Positions 13,770-25,568 of a stretch of DNA of 64,000 nt are shown here, one piece after another. Location of the stretch: positions 2,170,001-2,234,000 of the forward strand of contig KV748196.1 of assembly GCA_001692895.1 (NCBI GenBank). Reading direction: 5' to 3'. The notes below the pieces were generated by a model. It saw nothing but the letters and a program-made list of their open reading frames with translations. It was not told the origin of the DNA and did no database searches. A program made the position numbers and the translations under genes. The stretch is from Cenococcum geophilum 1.58 (lineage: Eukaryota > Ascomycota > Dothideomycetes > Gloniales > Gloniaceae). Position 1 is the first letter of the stretch. The number at the start of each line of letters is the position of its first letter.

Positions 13770-16700
13770 TTACCCCCCCCTCCGAAAAAGCCTGCCCTCA
13801 GGCTTTGTACGTCCGTATTATGTCCATAGGGTATTCTTATCTTTATACTTAATGGGCAGCTTATTATCTTCGCTATTTTAGCACTCCATCCACTTGTTAA
13901 GGTACTTTGGGGGTCCGGGTTCGTTAGAGTAACGACTATGGAATTCCTAAAGCTTATAGGGACTACCTATAAAGTTCCATGTAGGGTACCAAGTGGGGTC
14001 CAGGTCGTACCCTTTCCAACTAACACAATATTTTAACGTTCCCCTTACAAGCTTACAGGCTAGTATTTCTTCAATTTCCCATTTATCGTCGCCATTAACT
14101 TAAATCGGCAGGGGAGGTTTATTCTTTTGTCCGGGTAATAGGTTGTTTACAGCTTTCCGTAGTTTATCCAAAGAGAAAATAGGGTGAACTTTAATTAAAT
14201 CTGGGAGCTTTACTTTATACGCGTTGCCTATCTTCTTAAGAACCTTATACGGTCCTACCATCTAATAGTCTAGCTTACGGCTAGGTCGTTTTGTCTTCTA
14301 GTTCTTTGTTATAACCTAGACCATATCTCCTACGGCAAAGTCAGGCTCTCGCCTATGCTTATTCGCCTACTATTATATCAATTTCTAAGCCTTTTCTAGA
14401 TTTATACGGGCTACTATCCAGGCTTCTTCTAAGCGCTTAGCGTACTACTAGGCTTCCTTATAAGATAGTTTTTCGCGTACGGTCTGGGGTCCTTCTAGTC
14501 TTTCCCAGTCAAAGCTTATGTGGGGTAAGTAGCCCATTTCTAGCTGGATAGGGGCAAATCCTGTGGAATCATAAGGTAGGGTCGCTTGGGCGTAGTCTAT
14601 TAGGGGTAACAGTTCGGCCCAGTTATCTTAAAAGTAGTTAATAAAAGGCCGAAGTCTCTAGTCTAAGTATTAATTTATAATTTCCATCTAACCATCTGTC
14701 TAGGGGTAGTATACTATAGAAAGCTTTAGCTTAATGCCTAAGATCTAGGTAAACTTATTCTAGAAAGCCGAAATAAATTACGGCCCGTAATCGGATATAA
14801 TAGTATCTAGTAGTCCGTAAATTCGGTAGACGTAGTAAATATATAGTTGGGCCGCCTCTTTAGCATCGATATTCTTATAACAGGGGATTAAGAACGGGCG
14901 CTTGCTAAAGCGGTTAACTAGGATTATAACCATATCGTATCCATTATAGTCCGTAGGTAGTTCATGGAAGTCTATAGAGATATACTACTAGGGGCGTTCT
15001 AGTATCGGGAGTGGTTTTAATAGTCCTAGGGTCTTGTCTCGTGGAATTGTAGATCTACAGCAGTCGTTACAGTTCCGTATATAGCAGTCAATATCCACAA
15101 CTATTCCAGGCTAGTAGTAGCGGTTGCCAATAATCTTACGGGTCTTATTTTTTCCAGGGTGGGCCGTAGAGACCTAGGCATAAGCTTCGGCAATAAGCCG
15201 GGTCCGTAAGTTCTGTTCCTTAGCTACTACTAGCCGTTCCTAGTGCTTAAGTAGTCCGTTTTCAAAGGACCATAGGCTAGTAACATTCTTTGCCTTTTTA
15301 CGGTACTCCTGTAGAGAGGGGGTCGTTCGGTTAGCCTATAGTAGTTTATCAATAAGGTCGAGTTCGGAGGAGTTAATAGGACATATCTCGGCGCCTAAGG
15401 AGTCCGTGCTTAGTTCTGCCCGTATTTAGGGGTCAAGGTGTTCTAGTTATAGTAGCATCTAGGTCCGTAATAAGATCTTCGCAGCCGTCTAGTTATCTAG
15501 GTCTTACTCGCGCCTTATAAGAGCGTCCGCACAGTTTATAGCGCCTGGTCTATATATAATTAAGAAGTTAAACTAAGATAGGGTATCCGCCTAGCGTGCC
15601 TACCAGGCCGTAAGGGCCTTGGTTATTATAAAGTATTCTAGGGCCTTATAATCTAAAACTACCTTAATCGGCTTAGGGGTCCCCTCTAGCTATACACGCT
15701 AGTGCTAAAAGCTAGAGATAATAGCCAGCATTTCTTTATTATAGATGTGGTAGTTTAGCTTAGCATCTATTATAGTCTTCGAATAGTATACAATAGGGTG
15801 CCACTCTCCGTCCGGTTACTTCTGGGAAAAAACGCCAGCTATCGCGCCGTCTAAGGCATTAGTTTCTAGCATTAAGGGCCGTTCCGGGTCAAAATGGGCA
15901 AGTAAGGGAGCCAATACTAGCCGTTTCTTAAGCTTATTAAAGGCCTGCCTATATATAGCGTTAAAGTAGAAGGGCTAGTCTTTTCTAGTAAGACGGTTAA
16001 GAGGCCGGGCAATCCTACTGTAGTTCTTAATAAAGCGTCGGTAGAAGTTACAAAAACCTAAAAATAATTATACCCCCTTTACGGTCCGTGGGGGTGCCTA
16101 CTAGTTAATTGCAGCCGTCTTCTCTAGGTCGGTTTTAATTCCGTCCGTACTAATAATAAAACCTAGGTACTTTATACGCTTAACACTAAACTCTAACTTC
16201 TTAATATTAACCTAGAGGCCAGCCTCGCGGAGCCGTTATAGGACTTTATAGACGTGCTCCTTATATTCTAGCTTATTCTTAGAGTAGATTATAATATTAT
16301 CTAAATAGGCCGTACAGAAGTCGTCAAGGTAGTTAAAAAGTACATCGTTTATATACCGCTAGTACGTAGCTAGCCCGTTAGTCAGTTTAAAAGGGAGTAC
16401 CTTATATTTATATGTTCCGTAACAGGTCCGAAATATAGTAAGATCTTTAGACCCGGGGTCCATCCTAATTCGGTAGAAGGCCTAGCGGATATCAAGCTTT
16501 ATAAAGACTTTAGCTCTACTTATTCGGGCCAGAGTCTTATTAAGTAGGGGCAGCGGATAGCGGTCCTTGCGGGTTATATTGTTTAGCTTACGGTAGTTAA
16601 TACAGAAGCGGAGTCCTCTATTTGGCTTTTTAATAAAGAAAATAGGCGAGGCAAAAGGGGCTTAGCTAGGCTTAATAAAGCCCTTATTTAGGTTATTAAT

Positions 16701-19239
16701 AAGATACTGCTTTATGGCCTGCAATTCGGTAACAAACTACTCGTAGAGGGGGCTAAAGCTAAGGGTGTTTTCCTTGCCCTGCTTAATCTTAATCTTATAG
16801 TTATATAGTCGGTAAGGTGGAAGTATATTAGACGCTGCTTTAGAGAATACGTCCTTAAATTTCTAGTATCAATAGGGCAGCTTTTGTTCTACTAGTTCCT
16901 CATCCATAAGCTCGCTTTCTTATCCGCTAAGCTCGCTTTCCTTTTCCTTAATTATTTAATCAATTTTATATAAGCTCGTCGTAAAGGTGACGGTATTAGG
17001 CTAAACTAAATTCTAGTAGAATCCTACGGCACTAATACAGCAGACATCAACTAGTAGGAGGTCCGCTGGTTTTCTTACAGCCGTTTTCTAGACCGTATTT
17101 TGCGGTCTAGGGTTTATAATCTTTCTTAGCTCCTATTCCATTTTCCGCAGATTATCCCTCCGATCTATCAGTTTAGTATAACGTCCGACGTCCCTTACTA
17201 TTCTTTATAGCTATATAGGGCCTAAGCTCTCCATAGGGGGCTTTTCTAGGTCACTACTAACTTCCTAGGTCTTTAATACGGGTGGCGTGATATAGGTAGT
17301 CTAGGGGCAACGTAGTATACGGATCCGTTATAAATTAAGCTATATATCTTTTTCAAAGGCCTAGTCCCTACGCATAGCATCGGCCTAGTAAATAATATTA
17401 ATCTAGGGCCGTATAAGGTTTTCCATTATAATGCTGATTTTTTTTATAAAGGAAGGGGTTAGGGGTAGGGTTTCGGGCTAGATAAGCCGTCTACTCCGTA
17501 TATCGAGCTGTAAGCCTAAATAGGCTAGCTATTTTCGCCCTAAAATTATATCGTAGCTACCTAGGTCCGTAATAAGGAAGGGGATATTATACTGCCTTCG
17601 TCCGTTAACACGGAGGTAAATCCGCAAGATAGTCGTAATAGGTGGCCCTATCCGCCCGTTATACCCACGAATAGGAATTAGTTTAGGCAGTTCTTTAATA
17701 GGTGCATTTAGAAAGTTAGCTAGCTTTATAGTACACTAGGTGTCTATTAAGGCAAAGGTATTTACTCCAGAGTTAGCTAAAGCAGAGGTTAAAACTTGGT
17801 ATCTATTACGGAATAAAGTATAAGGGATAGTGTAGCTTCTTCTACTAACTAGCCAACCCAGATCAACATCTAACATATTAATCCCTTTTAACCCTAAAGA
17901 GGAGTCTTCCTCTAGGGTTCCTCTTTTTCTAACTCTACGCTATCCTCCTAGATTAATAGAACCTTATCCGCTTTTATGTTTGTTAAATAATCCTTTATAT
18001 AGTAGCCTTTCTAACCACAAGAGAAGCAAGCTCCTTAATCACTAAGGGCCTATATACGGGGGTTACTGTATATAGGCTAAGCATTCGCCAGACCCGTAGC
18101 AGGGCTAGCCGCACGGCTAGCTACTAAATTGGCGGCGGGCTATATAGGTAGTGCTGCGGGGGTTACCAATCGTGCCGGGGCATTGCGGGCCGTTCTTATA
18201 TTGCTTGTGGTCTAATTTAAAGGGTTTCTGGCTTTATACCATTCGGCGCGTACCTTAATTCGGCGGAGGCCTTAGTCGATAGCCAAGCACTAGTCCGTAA
18301 GTTCCTTTAGCGTCTATACAGTAGTAAAAACTAGCAGTACAGCTCGCTGCAAGTCTAGGGTAAGCTTGTCAAATAGGTCTGGCATTAAATCTTCCTAGGG
18401 AATTCGAGCCTAGCCGGCTAGGTGTAGAAAGCGGGTCTAAAAGGCCAAGAAGGTCTCCGTCGTTTTTATATTTAGGCTTTTATAATTAAGTCAGGCGTTC
18501 TATACTTTAAAGGGGTCCTTATAGATAGAAAACAGGTACACAATTATCTCTTCTCTAGAGAGGAAGGGATCTGCCAAGTCCTATATATATTAAGGACGTA
18601 GGTGCGTCTATACGTCCCCGCCGGTACGGCCGAAGACGTAGGCCATTTTAGCCTAAGTAGTAGGGAAGTAGTCCGCATTAACTTTAAGCTTATCCTGTAA
18701 TTAAAGCTTCCAATTATCAAATATAGGGTCGGTTCCGTCTGTAAGCAATAGGGGGTCCGCGACCTTCGCGGACCGTAACAATGCTAATGCTATACGTTAG
18801 GCTAGGGCCTTAAGGACCGTAGCGAGTCTCTAGGTGTCTAATAACTCTTCGCTAGGTATAAGGGGTTCTCTAGCTTTAAGCAGCTCTTAAAGTTATTTAA
18901 TTTCGGCATTAGCTGCTACAAGCTCCACCTAGGAATTTAAGTTAGTTACTATTTTACCATCGGAGGTATTTGAGGGTCCTACGGCTGCTTTACCGGCCGC
19001 TATGGTTCTTGGCATGGTAATACGGTTATTAGGGTAACTTCTAGTAGGGTTCTTACAGGGGTTCTGGTCTGTGCGTGTTCTATAAATCTTGTTATTTTTT
19101 TCTGTTCTTCTGGTTCTGTTTTATTCTTTAAGTTCTGGTAATAGTCTTTGGGTCTGCTTCTGTATTCTGTTCTTATTTGTAGTCCGTAGATATTTTTTAA
19201 GTTCCTTCTTAGGAAAAAGAGTAGACGAGCTTCAGATAA

Positions 19240-19473
19240 TGTTAGCGACTCAGTTAATCGAGGCACGAGCACGGCAAAAGGGTCGCGCAAGCCTGTACGA
19301 TTGGATTGTCTATAAACGAGGATCTAAAGCTAGAGAAAGGAAAGGAGACGGAGGGCGGCGCTGCTCGACGTTATATACGATCCTCTGGTCACGTGACGGC
19401 AACTGTCTGGAACTGTATGCGACTGTCTGCAACTGTCCGCCATAATCCACCGGTTTCCACCAGTGCCGTAACA
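19240..19473 (-). repeat. 5' LTR of element G
   Basis: 234 bp, + strand TGTTAGCG...CCGTAACA, intact TG/CA ends, followed by the CCTAA target duplication. The apparent open frames across it are LTR and leader sequence, not genes. Confidence 0.92.
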
Positions 19474-19563
19474 CCTAAGGCCAAGCGCACGCGTAGTAAT
19501 AAAAAGGGAAAGGACCCTATTGAAATAGACGGTCGAATATTGGAGTATTACACATGTAGATAG

Positions 19564-19716
19564 TGCTTTGTTATTTAAAAGTTATTTACGCGCTGACGAT
19601 AGTGGTCCGTGCGAGCTTACTAATTGCTAAGTAATCTGGTTCTGTGGGATGGTCCTGCCCTGAGACTGCCCGTGGCTGCAGGCTCGGCCGTGAACATTCG
19701 CGAATGTCGACGAGGG
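19564..19716. other. Low-copy spacer, not RIPed
   Basis: Base composition becomes balanced here. No gene is visible. It ends at the fold-back element. The motif CCGTGAACA occurs here near 19,689 and again at about 20,211 on the other side of the element. Confidence 0.4.
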
Positions 19717-20158
19717 AGAAATATCGGTAAAAATCGCCAAGCCGCAGCAGCGCGCATCACCCTCTATAGCTTTACCAATATAGCTCTATATTTTATAAAT
19801 AGAGGCTTATTTTATAGCTCTATCGTAGGGCTACAAAATAAGCCTATATTTATATATTTTAGGGCTATTTTAGTAGAGTTATGGGGGGTGCTTATTTCTA
19901 GGAATAGAGGGGTCGGATTAGTCAGCGCAGAGCCTCAATCCAAGTTGCACAGCCGTTGCAAAGCACCCCCCATAGCCCCACTAATATCGCTTTATAATTT
20001 ATAAATAAAGGTTTATTTTATAGCCCTAGGATAGAGCTATAAAATAAGCCTCTATTTATAAAATATAGAGCTATATTGGTAAAGCTATAGAGGGTGTATT
20101 GTTTTGATGGGGGGGTGATGCGCGCTGCTGCGGCTTGGCGATTTTTACCGATATTTCT
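19717..20158. mobile_element. Fold-back / MITE-like element with long inverted arms
   Basis: 442 bp with termini AGAAATATCGGTAAAAATCG and its reverse complement. Arms run about 19,717-19,895 and 19,965-20,158 and are mirror images almost to the centre: the inner ends also pair (TATGGGGGGTGCTT with AAGCACCCCCCATA), leaving a loop of only about 70 bp. The same peptide string is readable on both strands, which confirms the symmetry. No transposase is present, so it would depend on another element. I see no clear target duplication. The right arm carries a short insertion near 20,096-20,110. Confidence 0.85.
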
Positions 20159-20424
20159 TAAACGACTGTATATCACGTGCGGCTCAGCGACTAAGCGGGC
20201 GCTCAGCCGAGCCGTGAACACCACTGTAACTGTCAAATGCGCCAATTGCGCAGGTTGGGCAGGCTCTGCGCAGGCTACGCGCAGGCTACGCGTCAAAAAC
20301 GTCAAAAACGTCAACGACGTCAGCGGCGTCAACTGCAGCCATTTAGCGCCCAATTGACCTATTTAGCAGTATTTGATTTCACTTAACGGGTAGTTTAAAT
20401 CTCAGCCTGCGGATATTTTCCCAA
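20159..20424. repeat. GC-rich flank with short tandem repeats
   Basis: At 20,262-20,340 the motifs CAGGCTACGCG (2-3 times) and the 9-10 bp motif CGTCAAAAA / CGTCAACGA / CGTCAGCGG follow one another. No coding frame is convincing. The remainder is unremarkable low-copy DNA. Confidence 0.5.
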
Positions 20425-20660
20425 TGTAGTTTACTCTAGTTCCATAGGCCTCCTCTTTTCCTAATTAGTCTTCTCTTTATATCTAGTTCTTTTTTAACTA
20501 ATACTTAATTTATTTATTTTCCTTAATATACTATAAATAGGGTTTTTTTTATAGATATTCCTACTATTCTTATCTCTTTAGGTTTTTTCTGTAAGGAATC
20601 TTCTAAGTTCTAATATTAGAATATTTAAGTCTTGATTTTTTAATATCCGCCAAGCTTTCT
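20425..20660 (-). mobile_element. Diverged fragment related to gypsy family 1
   Basis: About 220 bp similar to copy A near 7,990-8,200 and copy B near 32,040-32,250, the stretch just upstream of protease. Shared landmarks include TAGGCCTC, AATATACTATAAA, GATATTCCTACTATT and GTAAGGAATCTTC. It is more diverged than copies A, B and C are from each other, so it is an older or sister relic. Confidence 0.65.
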
Positions 20661-21228
20661 ATTAAATTAGAATAAACCCTATATCTAAGGATTTAATAAT
20701 ATTCTATAAATATATAGAGGCAGCGTTTAAAAGCTTCGATCGCCACCCTTGTCACGCTAGCCCTTAGTGGCTTAATATAGCGCAAGCGAGGCTTGGCGCG
20801 CACGGCGGTTAAGCCATTAAAGAAGCCATAGCGACGAGGTGGTAGGCGGAAGAAGTAGCTGTATATATCCTATATATCTACACTTTCTCGTCGCAGAGAG
20901 CCAAAATCTATCTGTTACTCTAGCTTCCTTTCTAATTAGGACGCCAAGGCATAGTGACGTGGCGTTTTTGGGGGCGTTTTTGTGGCGTAGAGGCTATCGA
21001 AACTTTTGAATGCTCCCTTCGTAAAGTCTTTCCTTTTAGACTAATAAATAGGCTAGTTATATATTAAAGGTATATAAATAATAATCTTTTTAATTACTTT
21101 AATCTTTATCTACTTAACCTAAAACTAATAGCTAATCTGCAGTCCTCTAAATTAAGAGAGCCGTGATCTCTGGTGTCGGGTCACCTCAAGCCTAACCGCC
21201 AAACCCCTACTAGGTTTAAAAGCCAGCT
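20661..21228. other. Low-copy intergenic DNA downstream of the UstYa-like gene
   Basis: Mixed composition and no supported gene. An 8-bp inverted pair (TGGCTTAA about 20,771-20,778, TTAAGCCA about 20,808-20,815) flanks a GC-rich stretch. The part from about 21,040 to 21,130 is AT-rich and could hold the 3' end of the neighbouring transcript. Confidence 0.35.
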
Positions 21229-22456
21229 CTAATAATAAGATAGCACTCTCGATCTTGCCGTTGCCCACTCCTGAACCTTTTGGAAATTCCGACAGGTGTG
21301 CACCTGCCCAAAAACCGGCAGTGTAACAGAAAGCTCGTCGTTCCAGACATATCTCAGGGGGGTGAGATCCGAGTTGCACTGGACCACCTGGCGGAGGTAG
21401 TCCACGCAGTGGTCTTCACCCAGATAGTTTATATTAGAGTTCTGCGTGCTAGTAAGGCCACGGGAGGGGAATGTACTCCCTTACCCAGGTGGTCACGGAA
21501 GAAATAAGGGAATTTCCCATCAGGATGGTAGTACTGGTTGTCTAGGCCTCTGCGCACAACATCCTATTTATCGGTGGAGAGGAAGTTAGCCACGCCCGTA
21601 GAGCGGCTTTATGTGGTGGTGTGGTAGTAAGTTGAAATTGCATGGTCTACTTACGACGCAGTGGAGGGAATGGTAGACGTCGATGCTGCAATTGTGTTCC
21701 CACTGTTTGTCAGACGTTTAAAGTGTAGGGTGATTTTTGTGTCCCACCCATGGCTTACCTTAGCTGCCAGCCTTTTCCATCAGGTCCTGGCTTGGTCATT
21801 CCAGCTATTGTAGCCGCCTCTTCGCCCTCGAGTACGATTTCAACAGCTGTAGGCACCAATGCAAGAAATTATCAGACTATCAAACTTAATAATTTTTCGA
21901 TCAGAGGGTAATTGGGTAAGCCACGTAACAGAACAGCCAGGACTAAATATATAAATATTCTGACTTGTTCTTACCTCCTAACAGCTTATCCCATGAGCTG
22001 TCTATCTCTGGACTAGGAGCTCCTGCATACTGCGGTCCGTCAACGATTTGCCGGTAGAGGGTATTGTTCTGGTCTAACAACAGACCGCCCGTGAAGCTGA
22101 GTTGTTTGGGTTCAACGCTCGGCCATGCTGCCTCTAGGATGGCGCGAAGGTAAATTAGTTAAATGCGACCTAGAAGGAAGCTCCAGTCAGGACAAACCCA
22201 AGTCGGTTGCGAATCCAGTCTCAAATGACCGCGAGGTCCTCAAGTCTTTGGTAGTAAGTGTTAACGACAGCAGCATAAAGAAGACTGTAGAAGCGATCCA
22301 TATCCAGGGTAGCTTAGCAATGGAGCTATGTTGGTGATGATACGGGCACTGGAATTCGTGGTCCCGGTCGAGGAATGATAGTGTTTCTTCTTTCTCAAGT
22401 GCTTCTCCTTCTACGGGCTGGTATTTGGTAGATCGGAGAGTGCTACTCTTGCCCAT
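21229..22456 (-). CDS. UstYa-like (DUF3328) protein, intact, six exons
   Basis: Inferred exons on the minus strand: 22,198-22,456; 21,975-22,133; 21,759-21,846; 21,655-21,685; 21,485-21,563; 21,229-21,413. Introns of 64, 128, 73, 91 and 71 nt keep frame and give 266 aa. Donors are GTTTGT, then GTAAGA, GTAAGC, GTAAGT and GTAAGG. Residues about 49-69 form one membrane helix after a short cytosolic N-terminus. SFETGFATDL, FTGG (100-103) and AGAPSPEID follow, then both family HXXHC motifs: YHSLHC (His174, His177, Cys178) and DHLDHC (His204, His207, Cys208), and HTCRNF...EW near the C-terminus. UstYa-family proteins catalyse oxidation or cyclisation steps in fungal ribosomal-peptide and other secondary-metabolite pathways, usually as membrane proteins; the substrate here is unknown. 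No RIP-type stop is present, unlike all its neighbours. No precursor peptide, UstYb or other cluster gene is visible nearby. The first intron has the weakest donor. Confidence 0.9.
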
Positions 22457-22660
22457 GATAAATTTAGGTGGTGATGCGATACCTAAAGATGCTGAGGGTG
22501 CTGTTTAGATGTTGGGCGGATGAAGTGAGTACCGGGGGGGGGGGGAATAATACCGCCCCACGCGCCCCGCCGGTCCCGAGGAAAGAGCCAATAGGGATTC
22601 TCACGGTTTTCCTCACCAAAATATACCTAAATACACCTTTTTAGACCACCTATAACTTAA
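22457..22660 (-). promoter_or_regulatory. Upstream region of the UstYa-like gene
   Basis: GC-rich, un-RIPed upstream DNA. It holds a 12-base G run (22,534-22,545), a CCAAT sequence at 22,588-22,592 and several CCCCGCC/GGGGCG-type stretches. No TATA box is obvious. Function is inferred from position only. It ends where RIPed repeat DNA begins. Confidence 0.4.
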
Positions 22661-23045
22661 TAACCCAATCTATAGGCAAATAACTACGGTAGGAATAATA
22701 TACTAGCTTTAAATTAAAGCACTAAATTAATTAATTAATTAAATAATCTTAATTTATACTTCTATTCTTTAATAATATAGGTATATAATTAAGCTTTCTA
22801 TATTACTAACTTAATTTCCTTATTCTCTACTACTTATACACTATACTATAGTCTTTACTTACAGAGAATAGTATATCTACTATACTTATTTTAATAGAGC
22901 TTAATAAGCTTTTATATCTAAAGGGGGTTAAGACATCTATAAGAGCTTTCTATAATTATATAACGACTTTACTTATATATAGATTTTTTTTATAACAATT
23001 CTACCTTATAGAGTCTATATTACTATATACTTATACCTTTATATA
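22660..23045. repeat. Direct repeat copy 1 (heavily RIPed)
   Basis: Collinear with 26,495-26,885 in the same orientation: both contain TATAGGCAAA, TTAATTAATTAATTAA, CTTATTCTCTAC and ATATAGATT landmarks. Where copy 2 has GC-rich sequence, copy 1 mostly has the matching G->A or C->T change. The pair could be LTRs of a small non-autonomous element about 4.2 kb apart (about 1.7 kb without the hAT insertion), or a dispersed repeat. Confidence 0.75.
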
Positions 23046-23093
23046 ATAGGTTTTAAGCCCTTTTATAGCTTTAAAATTTAGCTATATTATAAC

Positions 23094-25560
23094 TAGGGTT
23101 GTTTTAGATAATGCGAATAAGCGAGCATAAAATATCCTTTATCCAATAGAAAATGCATAAAATATCGCAATCGGTAAGGATAAAAGTGCCCGTGCGGAGC
23201 TTTTCTACCCCAACCAGGCAGAATAGGACTCAGTTCTAGCAGAATTTGGCAGATATTGCAGATATTGTAGATATTGCGGATATTGCGGATATTGCAGATA
23301 TTGCGGATATTATAGTAGGAATAAGTAGGTATCTACCTTCCCCCCCTAACTATATAATAGCTAAATACTTAAAGAAAAATTACCTATTTCTCTTATAGTT
23401 CTTCTCTAATGCTAATTCTTTAAACATTTTGTTTTCTTAAGAGTTTTAGAATCTATCTATATTCTCTCCCATAATACCGTATAACGTCCTCCTAAAAAGA
23501 CTCTTTCTAGCTTGTTACTTATTGCTAGAATTAAGAGAATTTTAATTGCTATAAGTAGGAGCTATAGCCAGCGCTTTTATTGCTGTTCTTAAGACTACTA
23601 CTAAAGTATAGTTATTAAAATCTTATACGGCGTCTTAAAGATAAAGTCCTTATACTTATTTTAACTTTTTAGTCGAAATATTATGCTATTAAAATCCTCA
23701 GTAATTCTATTAAACTCGTTAAGGTCTTAAGCTAAAGCTAGCTTTTTATACAATAATATACTTCTAGGCGTAGAACTCCTATTTTAATATCTTTCCTAAA
23801 GCTCTTTAACGCTATTAAGTACAGGCTTATACCATTTATTCTTCTAAACCTGCTTAATATATCTTATATAATAGGCTAAATAAAGAATAAGTGCAGCGGC
23901 GTAAAGGGGTAAGTTATCTGTTTTATAGTAATATCTATTAAAGGTATTCTAAGTATTTTTAATACGTTTAAAGAACTCCTTATTAGATATATACTCCTTT
24001 TATTATATAATATTAGCTAAATTAAGAAATAGAAAGGGGAGATAAACCAACCTAGGATTTATTAAGGTACTTAATTATAATATTTATTATAAAAAGTACA
24101 TTCTTAAGCGTTGCTTTATATCCCTAGCATTTTAGGGTTACCTAGTAAAATATTTAAAGAAAACTTTTTATTATATAAAGCGCCTCCCAGTCCTTTAGAC
24201 TAAGATAGTCCTTTTTAAGTATATTAAGGTTATACTTAATATACGTATTAAGGGCAGACTCTTTCTAAATTACTATACTAAGCATAAAATACCAGCTATT
24301 CCATCTTATATAATTATTAAGAGGAATTCTTCTCCCTGTAAGACTTTTAAACTCCCTTATATAACTAGCTAAGCTATAGGTATATATAGTAATGTTATAA
24401 AGCTTTCTAAGTGCGCTAAGTTTCCAAAATGTATTACTTTTCTCTTTCTCCTCTTTTAGATCTAACTCTTTCCATTTTACCTTATCTTCTTTATATAACT
24501 TAATATTATTAAAACTAATTAAGTTTTTAAAGAGGAAAGCCTATATAGTAAGGTTAAAAATATAACCCTAATAGCGGATCCGTTAGTAGATAGGATTCTA
24601 TTTAATCTGTTCTTCCTAAAGAAGCTAGTTACTTATTATATAACAGAGCTTATTATTTATAGTATAGTTATTAGATATAACAGCACCTAGCTTTTACGTA
24701 ATCCTATAGTCCTTAAGCACTAGAAGGAGAGTATTCTATTACTTGTCCCTACTATAAGAGGCTACTATATAAAGGCTAAGAAGAGCACTTATAAGCTTTT
24801 CCTAGCTATTAATAAAATAGCTATAAATTATAAGGAGAAGGTAATTATTTAGAGAGGTCTAGATATTAATAGAAAGATAAATACTTGTTAGTATAGACTG
24901 CAGCCTCTTTTATATAATATCCTTTTATAATAGCTATAAGTTATAGATCTTTTTACTAACTACTAAGTAGGCTATAGTTATATAGCTATTTACTTTAGGA
25001 TTAATTAACTATAAAAGAACATAGAACTCTAGCCACTTAACTATCTAAAATAGTAGGTTTTATATAACAATTAATATAATAAGGGCCTTATTAATAACTT
25101 CCTTATTTAGGATTATTTGGAGTACTTCTAAATCTAGCTCTTCTATCTTATTTTAAGATAACGCTTTAAGGTAAAGGTCTTTTAATTAATCCTATATTGC
25201 TTCTTTTATATAACTAGTTTTAGGCTTAACCGTAATACCATACTTTAACGCTAAGTGGTTTTAGAAGTTAGAAGTTAACTATATAGCGTATAACTCTATA
25301 TAGTATTTATAATAGAATAAAAAACAGGCTTTTTTATTTTATATGGGCTTATTACTACCTAGTGGACAGGTATACTCCTATATTAAAAGAGCTAAGCGAC
25401 CTCTTATATTTTTTAATTTAGAGATATTAATAGATTTAAGAGCTTCTAATTCCACTTCTAGGGCCATATTTTGTATGGTAATGGGGGGAGGAGGGCAACT
25501 AAAAATTTATTTGGGGTATGCCAAGACTTATCGCGATAAGATTTATCCAAAACAACCCTG
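23094..25560 (-). mobile_element. hAT-superfamily DNA transposon, RIP-degraded
   Basis: 2,467 bp, with terminal inverted repeats TAGGGTTGTTTTAGATAA (left) and TTATCCAAAACAACCCTG (right), and an exact 8-bp target duplication ATTATAAC (23,086-23,093 and 25,561-25,568), the hAT hallmark size. On the minus strand near 23,420-23,560 a decayed hATC dimerisation tail is readable (LAISNKLERVFLGGRYT...WERI...CLKN). The rest of the transposase frame (about 23,560-25,300) is full of TAG/TAA. A GCAGATATT-type 9-bp repeat (about 7 copies, near 23,250-23,315) lies close to the left end. Inactive. Confidence 0.9.
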
Positions 25561-25568
25561 ATTATAAC

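Larger units (their letters stand above)
13536..19473 (-). mobile_element. Ty3/gypsy family 2, complete chromovirus G
   Basis: Full-length element of 5,938 bp with two 234-bp LTRs and a 5-bp target duplication CCTAA (13,531-13,535 and 19,474-19,478). Right to left: gag start at 19,015 (MPRTIAAGKAAVG...), degraded zinc knuckle near 18,000-18,030, protease about 17,500-17,900, RT about 16,200-16,900 with the active site read as YLDN, RNase H about 15,500-15,950, integrase about 14,400-15,300 including SIDFHELP, and a chromodomain (WEIEEILACK..., VSWKGYD) near 13,880-14,085. A purine tract next to the 3' LTR is visible (C-run at 13,772-13,781 on +). Stops of Gln/Trp origin make it inactive, but it is less damaged than family 1. 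Confidence 0.93.

Noticed and set aside
20094-20357. 87-aa frame considered as a repeat-type RiPP precursor for the UstYa-like gene
   Set aside because: It starts inside the fold-back arm, lacks a signal peptide and shows no regular Kex2-flanked core.
21152-21507. 75-aa frames on both strands inside the UstYa-like locus
   Set aside because: The minus one is part of the last exon in another frame; the plus one is a shadow.
25343-25561. 72-aa + frame at the right end of the hAT element
   Set aside because: Runs through the TIR and opposite to the transposase; a chance opening.
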